From assembly GCF_014298075.1 (NCBI RefSeq), contig NZ_CP060418.1:2294001-2358000 (forward strand): 64,000 nt of DNA, written 5' to 3'. A program made the position numbers and the translations under genes. Position 1 is the stretch's first letter, and the number at the start of each line of letters is the position of its first letter. This DNA comes from Enterobacter sp. JUb54. GTDB lineage: Bacteria > Pseudomonadota > Gammaproteobacteria > Enterobacterales > Enterobacteriaceae. Under the pieces are notes generated by a model, which saw only the letters and a program-made list of their open reading frames with translations, ran no database searches and had not been told where the DNA came from. Positions 17,989 to 27,595 of this stretch are shown here, piece by piece.

Positions 17989-18252
17989 ATGTTTACGGTT
18001 ATTTTTGGTCGTCCCGGTTGCCCTTATTGCGTTCGTGCCAAAGAGCTGGCTGAAAAACTGACCAATGAACGCGATGATTTTAACTATCGCTACGTTGATA
18101 TTCACGCTGAAGGCATCAGTAAGAGCGATCTGGAAAAGACCGTGGGTAAACCCGTTGAGACCGTTCCGCAGATTTTTGTCGATCAGAAACACATCGGCGG
18201 CTGCACTGATTTTGAAGCCTGGGCAAAAGAGAATCTCGGCCTGTTTGCCTGA
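17989..18252 (+). CDS. grxA: Glutaredoxin 1
   Basis: Glutathione-dependent dithiol oxidoreductase of 87 residues. The redox centre C11-P-Y-C14 follows V-I-F-G-R-P-G. The cis-Pro loop T-V-P-Q-I-F-V and the glutathione-binding G-G-C-T-D-F are intact. It supplies electrons to ribonucleotide reductase and reduces OxyR and mixed disulfides. TTAAGGAGAAAAAGC forms a good ribosome binding site. It is transcribed divergently from ybjC and convergently with ybjM, with only 6 bp between the stop codons. Confidence 0.97.
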   Translation: MFTVIFGRPGCPYCVRAKELAEKLTNERDDFNYRYVDIHAEGISKSDLEKTVGKPVETVPQIFVDQKHIGGCTDFEAWAKENLGLFA

Positions 18253-18258
18253 GCCGAC

Positions 18259-18642
18259 TCATTCTCTTGACGAGTGCTTGCGCCTGGAATCTAACCAGGC
18301 GCAGATAAACATAAAGCACAGCGCGCCCAGCGCACACCAGAACACCGCACTAAACAACCACGCCAGCTGTTGCCAGAATGTCCGTTGTGCCACAAAAAAA
18401 AGCCGCATTGCCAGCAGACAGACTGGAGCCGCCAGAATAGCGCCCACCACCGGTAGGATCACCCGTCGTCCTGGAGAAAGGCTACTGGCAGCCGCACCGG
18501 GCAGCAAAAAGAACAGCAGTCCGACTTCAGAATTGCCGGCAGCACGAAAGACTCCGTTCATATGCAGTAACAGAAATAAACAGACCACGATAAACAGAAA
18601 GAACCCGCAAGTAATACCGATCCAGGCGCGCTCAGATTTCAC
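18259..18642 (-). CDS. ybjM: Inner membrane protein YbjM
   Basis: 127-residue polytopic protein matching E. coli YbjM. It shows four hydrophobic stretches (about 7-27, 40-55, 62-82 and 92-115); the last, W-L-F-S-A-V-F-W-C-A-L-G-A-L-C-F, is the most conserved. The C-terminus is basic. No known function. The tail nearly touches the convergent grxA tail. Confidence 0.88.
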   Translation of the reverse strand: MKSERAWIGITCGFFLFIVVCLFLLLHMNGVFRAAGNSEVGLLFFLLPGAAASSLSPGRRVILPVVGAILAAPVCLLAMRLFFVAQRTFWQQLAWLFSAVFWCALGALCFMFICAWLDSRRKHSSRE

Positions 18643-18907
18643 ACCATCCTCCTGATTCTGCCTCTAACCCACTTCATTACATCCAGTCAGATAAAGCATT
18701 CTGGCAATCCATGCCTTTTTTGCACCCACTCACCTAAAAACGATTGTGACTAGCCGCAGCATCCAGGAAGGATTAAACTAGCGACTCATTTTTAGTGGTT
18801 ATACCGGGATGCCGGAACAAGGTTCGGAACGTCACGAACACTGGCCAACCTTAGACTAAATAACCATTTCCTTCAACAACTTACTAGTAAATGAGAAGTT
18901 GGCTTTC

Positions 18908-20593
18908 GTGAATATAAACGTCGCAGATTTGTTAAACGGGAATTACATCCTGTTATTATTCGTTGTACTTGCGCTGGGGCTTTGCCTCGGAAAACTGCGC
19001 CTGGGTTCGGTACAACTTGGTAATTCTATTGGCGTTTTAGTGGTTTCATTATTATTAGGCCAGCAGCATTTCAGTATTAACACTGATGCGCTGAATCTGG
19101 GCTTTATGCTGTTTATTTTTTGCGTTGGCGTGGAAGCAGGCCCCAACTTTTTTTCTATCTTTTTCCGCGACGGGAAAAACTATCTGATGCTCGCCCTGGT
19201 GATGGTCGGCAGCGCGATGCTGCTGGCGATGGGGCTGGGTAAACTGTTTGGCTGGGACATCGGCCTGACGGCGGGGATGCTGGCAGGTGCCATGACCTCA
19301 ACCCCGGTGCTGGTAGGCGCCGGCGATACCCTGCGCCACTTAGGGATGCCCAGCGATCGGCTGGCGCTCTCTCTCGACCACTTGAGCCTCGGCTATGCGC
19401 TGACCTACCTGATTGGTCTCGTCAGCCTGATCGTCGGCGCCCGCTATATGCCGAAGCTGCAGCATCAGGATCTGCAGACCAGCGCCCAGCAGATTGCCCG
19501 TGAGCGCGGGCTGGATACCGACTCCAAACGTAAAGTCTATCTGCCGGTGATCCGCGCCTACCGCGTCGGCCCGGAGCTGGTGGCCTGGGCCGATGGTAAA
19601 AATCTGCGTGAGCTGGGGATCTACCGCCAAACCGGCTGCTATATCGAGCGAATTCGTCGCAACGGCATTCTGGCTAACCCGGACGGCGATGCGGTCCTGC
19701 AAATGGGCGATGATATCGCGCTGGTAGGCTACCCGGACGCCCACGCACGTCTGGATCCGAGCTTCCGTAACGGTAAAGAGGTTTTCGACCGTGACCTGCT
19801 GGATATGCGCATCGTCACCGAAGAGATCGTGGTTAAAAACCACAATGCCGTAGGTCGCCGTCTGGCGCAGCTGAAGCTGACCGACCACGGCTGTTTCTTA
19901 AACCGCGTTATCCGTAGCCAGATTGAAATGCCAATCGACGACAACGTGGTGCTTAACAAGGGCGACGTTTTACAGGTCAGCGGCGATGCGCGACGCGTCA
20001 AAACCGTGGCCGATCGTATCGGCTTTATCTCTATTCACAGCCAGGTGACCGACCTGCTGGCCTTCTGCGCCTTCTTTATCGTCGGCCTGATGATCGGGAT
20101 GATTACCTTCCAGTTCAGCTCTTTCAGCTTCGGGATTGGTAATGCGGCGGGGCTGCTGTTTGCCGGGATTATGCTCGGTTTCCTGCGGGCCAACCATCCG
20201 ACCTTCGGCTATATCCCGCAGGGCGCGCTGAATATGGTGAAGGAGTTCGGCCTGATGGTCTTTATGGCCGGGGTCGGCCTGAGCGCCGGCGCCGGGATTG
20301 GCCACGGCCTGGGCGCCGTTGGCGGCCAGATGCTGGCGGCGGGCCTGATCGTCAGCCTGGTACCGGTGGTGATTTGTTTCCTGTTTGGCGCCTATGTGCT
20401 GCGTATGAACCGCGCGATGCTGTTTGGCGCCATGATGGGGGCCCGTACCTGCGCCCCGGCGATGGAGATTATCAGCGACACCGCGCGCAGCAACATTCCG
20501 GCGCTGGGCTACGCGGGGACCTACGCCATCGCCAACGTGCTGTTAACCCTGGCAGGGACGCTGATCGTCATCATCTGGCCAGGGCTTCAGTAA
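18908..20593 (+). CDS. ybjL: YbjL, aspartate:alanine antiporter (AAE)-family transporter
   Basis: 561 residues, as E. coli YbjL, when started at the GTG at 18908 ([18 protein letters not shown]), which has GAGAAG upstream; a TTG nine bases earlier is less likely. The protein has two hydrophobic blocks of about five helices each, separated by two TrkA-C domains (about residues 200-380, containing L-R-E-L-G-I and D-D-I-A-L-V-G). Duplicate G-x-x-T-S-T-P and G-A-R-T-C-A-P-A motifs are typical of AspT-type exchangers. E. coli YbjL has been linked to glutamate/dicarboxylate export. Confidence 0.93.
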   Translation: MNINVADLLNGNYILLLFVVLALGLCLGKLRLGSVQLGNSIGVLVVSLLLGQQHFSINTDALNLGFMLFIFCVGVEAGPNFFSIFFRDGKNYLMLALVMVGSAMLLAMGLGKLFGWDIGLTAGMLAGAMTSTPVLVGAGDTLRHLGMPSDRLALSLDHLSLGYALTYLIGLVSLIVGARYMPKLQHQDLQTSAQQIARERGLDTDSKRKVYLPVIRAYRVGPELVAWADGKNLRELGIYRQTGCYIERIRRNGILANPDGDAVLQMGDDIALVGYPDAHARLDPSFRNGKEVFDRDLLDMRIVTEEIVVKNHNAVGRRLAQLKLTDHGCFLNRVIRSQIEMPIDDNVVLNKGDVLQVSGDARRVKTVADRIGFISIHSQVTDLLAFCAFFIVGLMIGMITFQFSSFSFGIGNAAGLLFAGIMLGFLRANHPTFGYIPQGALNMVKEFGLMVFMAGVGLSAGAGIGHGLGAVGGQMLAAGLIVSLVPVVICFLFGAYVLRMNRAMLFGAMMGARTCAPAMEIISDTARSNIPALGYAGTYAIANVLLTLAGTLIVIIWPGLQ

Positions 20594-20621
20594 AAATTTA
20601 AGAAAAAAATGGATAGAGGCA

Positions 20622-20649
20622 GAACTTTTCTCTCGGGCGTCAGTCATAA
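20622..20649 (+). promoter_or_regulatory. Sigma-E promoter of rybB
   Basis: GAACTT (20622-20627) serves as the -35, and TCATAA (20644-20649) overlaps the -10, five bases before the RNA start at 20655. Layout and sequence follow the known RpoE-dependent rybB promoter. Confidence 0.8.
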
Positions 20650-20654
20650 GTAGT

Positions 20655-20733
20655 GCCACTGCTTTTCTTTGATGTCCCCATTTTGTGGAGCCCATCAACC
20701 CCGCCACTTCGGTTCAAGGTTGATGGGTTTTTT
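20655..20733 (+). ncRNA. rybB: Small RNA RybB
   Basis: A 79-nt match to enterobacterial RybB. The 5' seed GCCACTGCTTTTCTTTGATG at 20655-20674 is the part that pairs with porin mRNAs, and the 3' end is the terminator CCCATCAACC (20691-20700)/GGTTGATGGG (20718-20727) with TTTTTT. It is an Hfq-dependent RNA made under envelope stress that represses outer-membrane protein mRNAs. In E. coli it also lies between ybjL and rcdA. It shares no frame with a protein; a 91-codon ORF across it is spurious. Confidence 0.96.
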
Positions 20734-21011
20734 GTTGCCTGAAATCCGTGTTTTTAAAATCATGGCGTTACGGCCGTTCGGTGAGAACACACAACATCAA
20801 CTAGCGTCTTGCTGGGTTTTCCCCATGCCTCAACCAACCATTGTTGTTCTGCCCCCCTCTTCATCGCCTGTTAATTGTCTGTTGAACGACGCAACTGCTC
20901 CCGGCGAAACATCCAAATCAGCAAACAATATGGAAACTCGCTAGCTATTTCTGGCGGTTTGCCCGAAAGTCATTTCATACCAACAAGGAATTTTTATCAC
21001 AGGAGATGTTG
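20734..21011. other. Intergenic region after rybB
   Basis: I find nothing definite here beyond the AGGAG ribosome binding site (21001-21005) of the next gene. The low-complexity CCCCCCTCTTCATC stretch near 20850 is unremarkable. Confidence 0.4.
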
Positions 21012-21815
21012 ATGTCCGATTTCAGCCCTGACTTTGCGATGTTGTCATCCGAGTTCTCCAGTGCACCACTAAGCACGACCGTCGCGATCCTGACCATTAT
21101 CGCCTTTTTGTCCCGGCCACTGTACAAAGCGATCAACGGTATTTTCAAATATAAGAAAGGCCACAGCATCGTTTTAAAAACTGCGGGCGTTCCGCCATTC
21201 GTTTTGAATTTCTTTGCCATCGCCATTCCATTGAAAAAATTGCCCTCGGTAGGCTATCCCGAGAAACTAATCACCGTGCTCTTTGCCATTATTTTTTCAT
21301 GGTCCTTGTGGTATTCGGTTCCGGCACTAATTCAAATCTTTAACGCACCGCCTGACTCGGCGCTGTTGATTTGGAAAAAGTCTGGCGATCGCTTTTATGT
21401 TTCTAAAACCACGGCAATGGAAGCGACGGTATTTTCTTCGCCAAAATGGACTCTTTCAGTACAAGACTGTAAAACCAATAACGCCCTCGCGAACAATGCC
21501 AGCGACCGCCTTGGTCGGGAATACCATCACGATCTGTGCCGCCTGCTCACTACATCAGAAGGCAAAGACTATTTGGATGAATCAATTAAAAAGTTTAAAA
21601 AAGAGAGAATGTTGATTTATCCCGTCATATTTATTATTGAATTCATGCTGCTGTGGCTGTTGTCAGGATTCATATTAACGATTCACTACACAAATAAAGT
21701 CCGGCACTTTATTTTGCTTGAACAGAAAAAAGCCATTCATTGCGTCCTGGGTGATTTCACCGCGACGGGCTGTTACGCTATCTATCAGGAACTGGAAAAC
21801 AGAGGTAATCGCTAA
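21012..21815 (+). CDS. Hypothetical inner membrane protein, likely acquired
   Basis: I do not recognise this 267-residue protein. The start MSDFSPDFAML at 21012 is spaced 6 bp from AGGAG; an ATG at 21006 is too close. Hydrophobic segments are visible at about 18-36, 60-72, 83-103 and 197-222 (PVIFIIEFMLLWLLSGFIL). Between the third and fourth lies a hydrophilic domain of about 90 residues (S-G-D-R-F-Y-V-S-K-T-T, then D-R-L-G-R-E-Y-H-H-D-L-C-R-L). It sits between rybB and rcdA, adjacent in E. coli, and is AT-richer than its surroundings, so insertion into this spot is likely. Function unknown. Confidence 0.7.
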   Translation: MSDFSPDFAMLSSEFSSAPLSTTVAILTIIAFLSRPLYKAINGIFKYKKGHSIVLKTAGVPPFVLNFFAIAIPLKKLPSVGYPEKLITVLFAIIFSWSLWYSVPALIQIFNAPPDSALLIWKKSGDRFYVSKTTAMEATVFSSPKWTLSVQDCKTNNALANNASDRLGREYHHDLCRLLTTSEGKDYLDESIKKFKKERMLIYPVIFIIEFMLLWLLSGFILTIHYTNKVRHFILLEQKKAIHCVLGDFTATGCYAIYQELENRGNR

Positions 21816-21827
21816 CCCCCCTACACC

Positions 21828-22373
21828 TCACCCCTCTCCGGCGATTCGTCCGACCATCAGGCGGATCGCCGGTTTAGTAAGCGGCGCACTATCCGTGACG
21901 AAATGCAGGGTCATGCCTTCAATAAACGCATCCAGTCCGCGGGCGGTGGGCGGATCAAACCACTGCTCCAGAGTTTGCTGACTGCGCCGCATCCAATGCT
22001 GCATCACCGCCTTTAACGCCGGCTGGCTGCTGCAGAACGCATAGAGCTGATACATCAGCTCCATGTTCCGCGCGGTGGTAACCTGGGCGCTGAAAATCAG
22101 CTCGGCAATGGCGTCGCAGGCCTCTTCGCGATTGCTGACCGAGGCAAAAAATTGCTGATACTGCTCCGACATATCGCGAGTAAAAATGCGAAATGCCTCT
22201 TCAATCAGCGCGTCGATACCGCTGAAATAGTAGGTCAGCGAGCCTAACGGGACCTCCGCGCAGCTGGCGATTTTACGGTGCGTAACCGCATGGATCCCGT
22301 GGGTAGCGATAGTCTCCAGCGTCGCCTGCAAAATACGCTCCCGGCGCAGCGGATCGTTCGGTCGACGGGCCAT
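21828..22373 (-). CDS. rcdA: TetR-family regulator RcdA (YbjK)
   Basis: 181-residue TetR-type DNA-binding protein. I start at the ATG at 22373 ([15 protein letters not shown]), served by GAGGAAAACT. The helix-turn-helix reads [19 protein letters not shown], and P-L-G-S-L-T-Y-Y-F is the recognition end. The C-terminal half matches E. coli RcdA ([22 protein letters not shown]). RcdA activates csgD and other biofilm and stress genes in E. coli. It is divergent from ybjJ. Confidence 0.93.
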   Translation of the reverse strand: MARRPNDPLRRERILQATLETIATHGIHAVTHRKIASCAEVPLGSLTYYFSGIDALIEEAFRIFTRDMSEQYQQFFASVSNREEACDAIAELIFSAQVTTARNMELMYQLYAFCSSQPALKAVMQHWMRRSQQTLEQWFDPPTARGLDAFIEGMTLHFVTDSAPLTKPAIRLMVGRIAGEG

Positions 22374-22524
22374 AGTTTTCCTCATTCATCGCGTTTATAC
22401 ATAAGCAGCTATTCCGTTCTCCGAATGCCGGACGTTGTCCTAAACAGACATCCTGAAGAATATGTACAAATGTACACAACCTTGTTACTGTTGTCTTCAT
22501 CTTCTCATTCACTGGCATGGACGA

Positions 22525-23727
22525 ATGACCGCGCAAACCTCCCGCAGAGCCTTACAGCTTCGGCTGTGGGCACTCTTTATGTTCTTTTTTATTCCCGGAT
22601 TACTGATGGCGTCATGGGCCACTCGTACGCCGGCGATCCGCGACCTGCTCACGCTGTCGACGGCGGAAATGGGCATCGTGTTATTTGGCCTCTCCATTGG
22701 TTCGATGAGCGGCATTCTGTGCTCGGCGTGGCTGGTTAAGCGCTTCGGAACCCGCAAAGTCATTCGGACCACCATGTCCTGTGCGGTCGTGGGCATGATG
22801 GTCCTCAGCCTGGCCCTGTGGCTTACCTCGGCCCCCCTGTTTGCCATCGGGCTGGCCATTTTTGGTGCCAGCTTCGGTTCTGCGGAAGTGGCGATTAACG
22901 TCGAAGGCGCCGCCGTCGAACGGGAAATGAATAAAACCGTCCTGCCGATGATGCACGGCTTTTACAGCTTCGGTACGCTGTTTGGCGCCGGCGTGGGGAT
23001 GGCGGTGACCGGTTTTGGTCTGCCTGCCGCACCGCATATTCTGCTGGCAGCGCTGGTGGCTATCGCCCCTATCGCTATCGCGATCCGCGCCATTCCTGAC
23101 GGCACCGGGCAGAACGCCGCCGAAAGCGCCCATCATGAAGAAAAAGGGTTGCCGGTATGGCGTGACGTGCAGCTGCTGCTGATTGGCGTGGTGGTGCTGG
23201 CGATGGCCTTTGCAGAAGGTTCCGCCAACGACTGGCTGCCGCTGCTGATGGTCGATGGTCACGGCTTCAGCCCAACCTCTGGCTCCTTGATTTACGCCGG
23301 CTTTACCCTCGGCATGACCATCGGTCGCTTCACCGGCGGCTGGTTCATCGACCGCTACAGCCGGGTCACGGTAGTACGTGCCAGCGCGGTGATGGGCGCC
23401 CTGGGTATCGGCCTGATTATTTTCGTCGATAACCCATGGGTGGCCGGAATTTCAGTGCTGCTGTGGGGACTGGGGGCGTCGCTTGGCTTCCCGCTGACGA
23501 TTTCCGCCGCCAGTGATACCGGCCCCGATGCGCCGAAGCGCGTCAGCGTGGTGGCGATAACCGGCTACCTCGCCTTTCTCGTCGGGCCGCCGCTGCTCGG
23601 CTTCCTCGGCGAACATTTCGGCCTGCGCAGCGCCATGATGGTGGTGCTGGGTCTGGTGATGGTGGCGGCGCTGGTTGCGAAAGCGGTGGCAAAACCACAA
23701 CATGAACCTGTCATGGAGAACAGCTGA
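22525..23727 (+). CDS. ybjJ: MFS transporter YbjJ
   Basis: 400-residue major facilitator with about 12 hydrophobic helices; the ATG at 22525 ([15 protein letters not shown]) gives the E. coli-like length. The first-half loop motif is G-T-R-K-V-I-R, and the second-half equivalent is G-W-F-I-D-R-Y-S-R. Its stop codon shares a base with the ATG of ybjI (TGATG at 23725-23729). Export or import substrate is unknown; the coupled sugar-phosphate phosphatase suggests a sugar or its derivative, which is inference. Confidence 0.9.
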   Translation: MTAQTSRRALQLRLWALFMFFFIPGLLMASWATRTPAIRDLLTLSTAEMGIVLFGLSIGSMSGILCSAWLVKRFGTRKVIRTTMSCAVVGMMVLSLALWLTSAPLFAIGLAIFGASFGSAEVAINVEGAAVEREMNKTVLPMMHGFYSFGTLFGAGVGMAVTGFGLPAAPHILLAALVAIAPIAIAIRAIPDGTGQNAAESAHHEEKGLPVWRDVQLLLIGVVVLAMAFAEGSANDWLPLLMVDGHGFSPTSGSLIYAGFTLGMTIGRFTGGWFIDRYSRVTVVRASAVMGALGIGLIIFVDNPWVAGISVLLWGLGASLGFPLTISAASDTGPDAPKRVSVVAITGYLAFLVGPPLLGFLGEHFGLRSAMMVVLGLVMVAALVAKAVAKPQHEPVMENS

Positions 23728-24539
23728 TGAGTATCAAACTGATTGCGGTAGACATGGACGGCACCTTCTTAAGCGATGCCAAAACCTACAATCGCCAGCG
23801 CTTCCTGAGCCAGTATCAGCGGATGCGCGAGCAGAATATTCGTTTTGTGGTAGCCAGCGGCAACCAGTATTACCAGCTGATTTCGTTTTTCCCCGACATC
23901 GCCCATGAAATCGCCTTCGTCGCCGAAAATGGCGGCTGGGTGGTCAACGCCGGTGACGACGTCTTTAACTGCCAGATGCCGAAAGATCATTTCCACACGG
24001 TGATCGATTATCTGCAGACGCTGCCGGATATTGAGATCATCGCCTGCGGCAAACGCAGCGCCTGGACCCTCAACAGGTATAACGACGAGCTGAAAGCGGT
24101 GGCGGCGAAGTATTACCATCGCCTGCAGCTGGTGGATGATTTTAACCATATCGATGACGTTATTCTGAAGTTCGGACTCAACGTCCCCGACAGCCTGATC
24201 CCGACCATTCAGCCGCAGCTGCATGCCGCCTTAGGCGACATGGTGACCGCCGTGGCGACCGGTTTCGGCAGCATCGACCTGATTATTCCCGGCATCCATA
24301 AAGCCAACGGTCTGCGCATCCTGCAACAGCGCTGGGGTATTGAGGATCACGAAGTGGTGGCGTTTGGCGACAGCGGAAACGACATTGAAATGTTGCAGCA
24401 TGCTGGATTTGGCTTTGCGATGGCTAACGCGGCGGCCCCGGTGAAGGCCGTGGCGGACTACGATGCCCCGCATAACAACGAAGAAGGTGTGCTGCATATC
24501 ATCGACAAAGTGCTGAATCGCGAAGCGCCGTTTGCCTGA
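23727..24539 (+). CDS. ybjI: HAD-superfamily (Cof-type) phosphatase YbjI
   Basis: 270 residues; E. coli YbjI is 271 residues and hydrolyses FMN and some sugar phosphates. HAD motifs: D-M-D-G-T-F-L (I), V-V-A-S-G-N (II), a lysine in the I-H-K-A-N-G motif (III) and F-G-D-S-G-N-D (IV). It is a close paralogue of YbiV at 52943: both read D-A-K-x-Y-x-R-x-R-F-L, and the [13 protein letters not shown] stretch is identical. Translationally coupled to ybjJ. Confidence 0.93.
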   Translation: MSIKLIAVDMDGTFLSDAKTYNRQRFLSQYQRMREQNIRFVVASGNQYYQLISFFPDIAHEIAFVAENGGWVVNAGDDVFNCQMPKDHFHTVIDYLQTLPDIEIIACGKRSAWTLNRYNDELKAVAAKYYHRLQLVDDFNHIDDVILKFGLNVPDSLIPTIQPQLHAALGDMVTAVATGFGSIDLIIPGIHKANGLRILQQRWGIEDHEVVAFGDSGNDIEMLQHAGFGFAMANAAAPVKAVADYDAPHNNEEGVLHIIDKVLNREAPFA

Positions 24540-24547
24540 TCTAGTTC

Positions 24548-24569
24548 CGGGGGCAGCGCCGCGCCCCCG
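24548..24569. terminator. Hairpin between convergent ybjI and mdfA
   Basis: CGGGGGC (24548-24554) and GCCCCCG (24563-24569) form a 7-bp stem. No T-run on either side beyond AAATTATCC. Confidence 0.5.
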
Positions 24570-24585
24570 AAATTATCCAGAAACG

Positions 24586-25824
24586 TCAGGCCTGCGGGTC
24601 GCTGGCGTTTCCTACGCTTTTGTCTTTGAGGAAATAGACAATCATCGCCAGCCACAGCACGCCGCTGAGCAGATTAAACAGGCTGAACACGCCGCTGCCG
24701 CCCAGCGCATAGGCATGCTTGCTGACTTCAATCCCGACGGTAAAAATCAGCATCTGCAGCATCCCCATCGCCGCTGACACCGTCCCCTTACTCATATCGC
24801 TGGCAAACAGCGTCAGACGAACCAGCCCGGCGTTTGCCAGACCAATCCCGAAGGCGTAAACGCTCAGTCCGGCGGTCATCCACAGGTAGGCATGGCTCGA
24901 CACCACCGTTGCCGCCGCAGCCAGCAGCAGACCGAGCGAAATCGGCCAGCCGCCGAGAATAATCAGCGATCGCACCGTGCGCTTCGACGTCAGCCGCGCC
25001 AGCACCAGATTACCGGCAATCAGGGCGCCGAAAATCGGCACCTGCAGCAGCCCGTATTCATAGCTGGTGGCCTGTTCGCCGCTGATAATAATTACCGGTG
25101 ACTGCGCAATCCATGCCAGCAACGGCAGGCTCACGAAACCAATCGCCAGGGAGCCGGCGACAAAGCGCAGATTCTTCAGCACCAGGGCATAGTCGCGCCC
25201 CAGTTCTTTCATCGATAGCTTCTCGCCCATGCGGGTGGCGGTTTCCGGCATCGCCCGCTGAAGACCGAAAAACGCAATGGCCGCCAGCACGGCAAACAGC
25301 ACGAACATCATCTCCCACGGCAGAATATGCACCCATGCAGCCCCCACCAGCGGGCCGAGCAGCGGCGCAATCAACGCTACGTTAGCCATCAGGGCGGTGA
25401 TTTTGATACACATCGCCTCCTCAAATGACTCCTGAATCGCGGCGTAGCCCACGGCGCCAATAAAGCACAGGCTGATGCCCTGTAAAAAGCGCAGCAGCGT
25501 AAATTGTTCAATGGTTTGCGCCAGCAGGGTAGCCAGGCAGGTCACGATAAACCACACCACCCCGGTGAGCATCACCGGACGACGCCCGATACGATCCGAC
25601 AGCGGCCCTAACAGCCACTGTAAAAACATGCCGCCGGCGAGATAGGCGGTCATTGAGGTAGGCACCCATTCATTGCCGGCCTGGAACTCTTCCACCACCG
25701 ACAGCATCCCCGGCTGAATCATATCGTTGCCGATATAGGTGGAGAATTCGTATAACACCAGGCACAACGGGAATAGCAGCGCCTGCCGTCCGAGGCGCCG
25801 ACCTGAAAGCGAATAATTCTGCAT
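24586..25824 (-). CDS. mdfA: Multidrug/H+ antiporter MdfA
   Basis: 412-residue MFS drug exporter (Cmr/MdfA, 410 in E. coli) that pumps chloramphenicol, quaternary ammonium compounds and other drugs out in exchange for protons and contributes to alkaline pH tolerance. The critical membrane-embedded acids Glu26 and Asp34 ([11 protein letters not shown]) and Arg112 (T-L-L-R-F-L-Q-G) are all in place. The loop motif is [11 protein letters not shown]. Twelve helices are expected. It is divergent from ybjG. Confidence 0.96.
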   Translation of the reverse strand: MQNYSLSGRRLGRQALLFPLCLVLYEFSTYIGNDMIQPGMLSVVEEFQAGNEWVPTSMTAYLAGGMFLQWLLGPLSDRIGRRPVMLTGVVWFIVTCLATLLAQTIEQFTLLRFLQGISLCFIGAVGYAAIQESFEEAMCIKITALMANVALIAPLLGPLVGAAWVHILPWEMMFVLFAVLAAIAFFGLQRAMPETATRMGEKLSMKELGRDYALVLKNLRFVAGSLAIGFVSLPLLAWIAQSPVIIISGEQATSYEYGLLQVPIFGALIAGNLVLARLTSKRTVRSLIILGGWPISLGLLLAAAATVVSSHAYLWMTAGLSVYAFGIGLANAGLVRLTLFASDMSKGTVSAAMGMLQMLIFTVGIEVSKHAYALGGSGVFSLFNLLSGVLWLAMIVYFLKDKSVGNASDPQA

Positions 25825-25966
25825 GCAATCTCTTATTTAAAAAAAAATCGCGCAAAGTTTAATGAAAGTCGTGCTGAGGAGATAGTGAATTGTGAGTGAC
25901 AATGCAAAATAGCGCAAAGCCCCTTCCACGCCGGCCCGCCAGTTTTATCTCAACCTCTCTTTATTT

Positions 25967-26001
25967 CGTTTATATTTCAATTAGGTTACAGGCGATATAC
26001 T
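25967..26001 (+). promoter_or_regulatory. Possible PhoP-box promoter of ybjG
   Basis: CGTTTA (25967-25972), N5, CAATTA (25978-25983) resembles the PhoP direct repeat (T/G)GTTTA-N5-(T/G)GTTTA; the first half is good and the second weak. It ends 12 bp before a -10 TATACT (25996-26001), the spacing expected for PhoP-activated promoters. ybjG is a PhoPQ target in E. coli. The rest of the 320-bp mdfA-ybjG gap shows nothing else clear. Confidence 0.4.
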
Positions 26002-26144
26002 CATCGCTGCTGCGCGTACGCGAAGAAACGGCCTCACCACTCTTCCTGTAACTTGCTGACAATTAAGACAATACTGCTTTACCTCATCGCCACCGCTGCT
26101 TAAGGTGGGCGGCTTATTGCTATCGGATACAAGAGCCTGAACGT

Positions 26145-26738
26145 ATGCTGGAAAATATCAACGACGCGCTGTTCGCCTTAATTAACGCCACGCCTGCCTC
26201 CCCGGCATGGGCTATCGAAATAGCGACCTTCATCGCCAAAGAGGTGATTTTGCTGGTGCCATTGCTGGCGGCGGCGCTGTGGCTCTGGGGGCCGAATCAG
26301 CGGCAGCTGGTATCTAAAGTGGCGCTGGCGCTGGCAATCAGTCTGAGCCTCTCGTGGATATTTGGCCATCTGTTCCCTCATGACCGTCCGTTTGTTGCCG
26401 GTGCCGGCTACCAGTTTTTACATCATGCGCCGAACAACTCCTTCCCCAGCAACCACGGCACCATCAGTTTTACCTTCGCGCTGGCCTTTTTGTTCTGGCA
26501 TCGCCTGTGGTCTGGCGTCGCGTTAATGGCCACCGCCGTTGCAATCGCCTGGTCACGGGTCTATCTCGGCGTGCACTGGCCGCTGGATATGGTGGGCGGT
26601 CTGCTCACCGGGATGTGTGGTTGTCTGGCCGCCGGGCTGCTGTGGCAGGTTGCTGGTCAGGGGCTTTATCGCTACCTCGAGCAGGCATACCGCCTGTGCT
26701 TCTCCCTGCCAATTCGTAAAGGCTGGGTACGTGACTAA
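26145..26738 (+). CDS. ybjG: Undecaprenyl-diphosphatase YbjG
   Basis: Membrane PAP2-type phosphatase that recycles undecaprenyl diphosphate and gives bacitracin tolerance; 197 residues against 198 in E. coli. The three PAP2 motifs are present: K-E-V-I-L-L-V with H-D-R-P-F, P-S-N-H-G-T, and S-R-V-Y-L-G-V-H-W-P-L-D. About five hydrophobic helices; catalysis faces the periplasm. Monocistronic with a long leader, possibly PhoP controlled. Confidence 0.95.
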   Translation: MLENINDALFALINATPASPAWAIEIATFIAKEVILLVPLLAAALWLWGPNQRQLVSKVALALAISLSLSWIFGHLFPHDRPFVAGAGYQFLHHAPNNSFPSNHGTISFTFALAFLFWHRLWSGVALMATAVAIAWSRVYLGVHWPLDMVGGLLTGMCGCLAAGLLWQVAGQGLYRYLEQAYRLCFSLPIRKGWVRD

Positions 26739-26808
26739 CCCTCTCCCGACAGGTAAAATTGCCCACTAACGCCCTGCCAGTGCAGGGCGATTTCAGCTTA
26801 GAGGGTAT

Positions 26809-27567
26809 ATGGAAACACGTCGTGATGAACGTATCAGCCAGCTCATTCAGGCGCTCAAGCGCAGCGATAAGCTTCATTTAAAAGAGGCCGCAGCGCTACT
26901 GGGCGTGTCAGAGATGACCATTCGTCGCGACCTGAACGGCCATAATGGCCCGGTGGTGTTATTAGGGGGCTATATTGTTCTCGAGCCACGCAGCGCAACC
27001 CATTACCTGCTCAGCGACCAGAAAACCCGCCTCGTGGATGAAAAACGCCGCGCCGCCCGCCATGCCGCCGCTCTGCTGAAAGCCCATCAGATGGCCTTTT
27101 TTGACTGCGGTACCACGACCCCGTGGATTATCGACGCCATCGATAACGCCCTGCCCTTTACCGGCGTCTGCTATTCGCTGAACACCTTTCTGGCGCTGCA
27201 GGAGAAACCGCAGTGCCGGGCGATATTATGTGGCGGGGAATTTCACGCCAGCAACGCGATTTTTAAGCCCCTAAGCCTGCAGGATACCCTCAGCCATCTG
27301 TGCCCGGATATCGCCTATTATTCGGCCGCCGGGATCGACTGTGAACAGGGCGCCACCTGCTATAACCTCGAAGAACTGCCGGTAAAGCAATGGGCGATGC
27401 GCAGCGCGCGCTATCATGTGCTGGTGGTCGATCACAGTAAGTTTGGTAAGGTCAGGCCGGCGCGGATGGGGGATCTGGCGAGTTTTGACGTCATTGCCAG
27501 CGATGTCTGTCCGGATGACGACCTGCTGGCACTGGCAAAAGAAAAACAGATTTCACTGCTGTACTGA
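26809..27567 (+). CDS. deoR: Deoxyribose operon repressor DeoR
   Basis: Transcriptional repressor of nucleoside catabolism genes, which responds to deoxyribose-5-phosphate. 252 residues as in E. coli. The N-terminal HTH reads L-K-E-A-A-A-L-L-G-V-S-E-M-T-I-R-R-D-L; the C-terminal sugar-phosphate sensor has F-D-C-G-T-T-T and G-G-E-F-H-A-S-N. TTAGAGGGTATAT precedes the ATG. Convergent with dacC. Confidence 0.95.
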   Translation: METRRDERISQLIQALKRSDKLHLKEAAALLGVSEMTIRRDLNGHNGPVVLLGGYIVLEPRSATHYLLSDQKTRLVDEKRRAARHAAALLKAHQMAFFDCGTTTPWIIDAIDNALPFTGVCYSLNTFLALQEKPQCRAILCGGEFHASNAIFKPLSLQDTLSHLCPDIAYYSAAGIDCEQGATCYNLEELPVKQWAMRSARYHVLVVDHSKFGKVRPARMGDLASFDVIASDVCPDDDLLALAKEKQISLLY

Positions 27568-27587
27568 CCGCGCCCCGCAGGGCGCGG
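27568..27587. terminator. Bidirectional hairpin between deoR and dacC
   Basis: CCGCGCCC (27568-27575) pairs with GGGCGCGG (27580-27587) around CGCA, directly after the deoR stop and 8 bp from the dacC stop. Confidence 0.6.
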
Positions 27588-27595
27588 CCTGTCGG

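Noticed and set aside
20669-20944. 91-codon ORF after ybjL
   Set aside because: It runs through the rybB RNA and its terminator; no Shine-Dalgarno and no protein-like composition.
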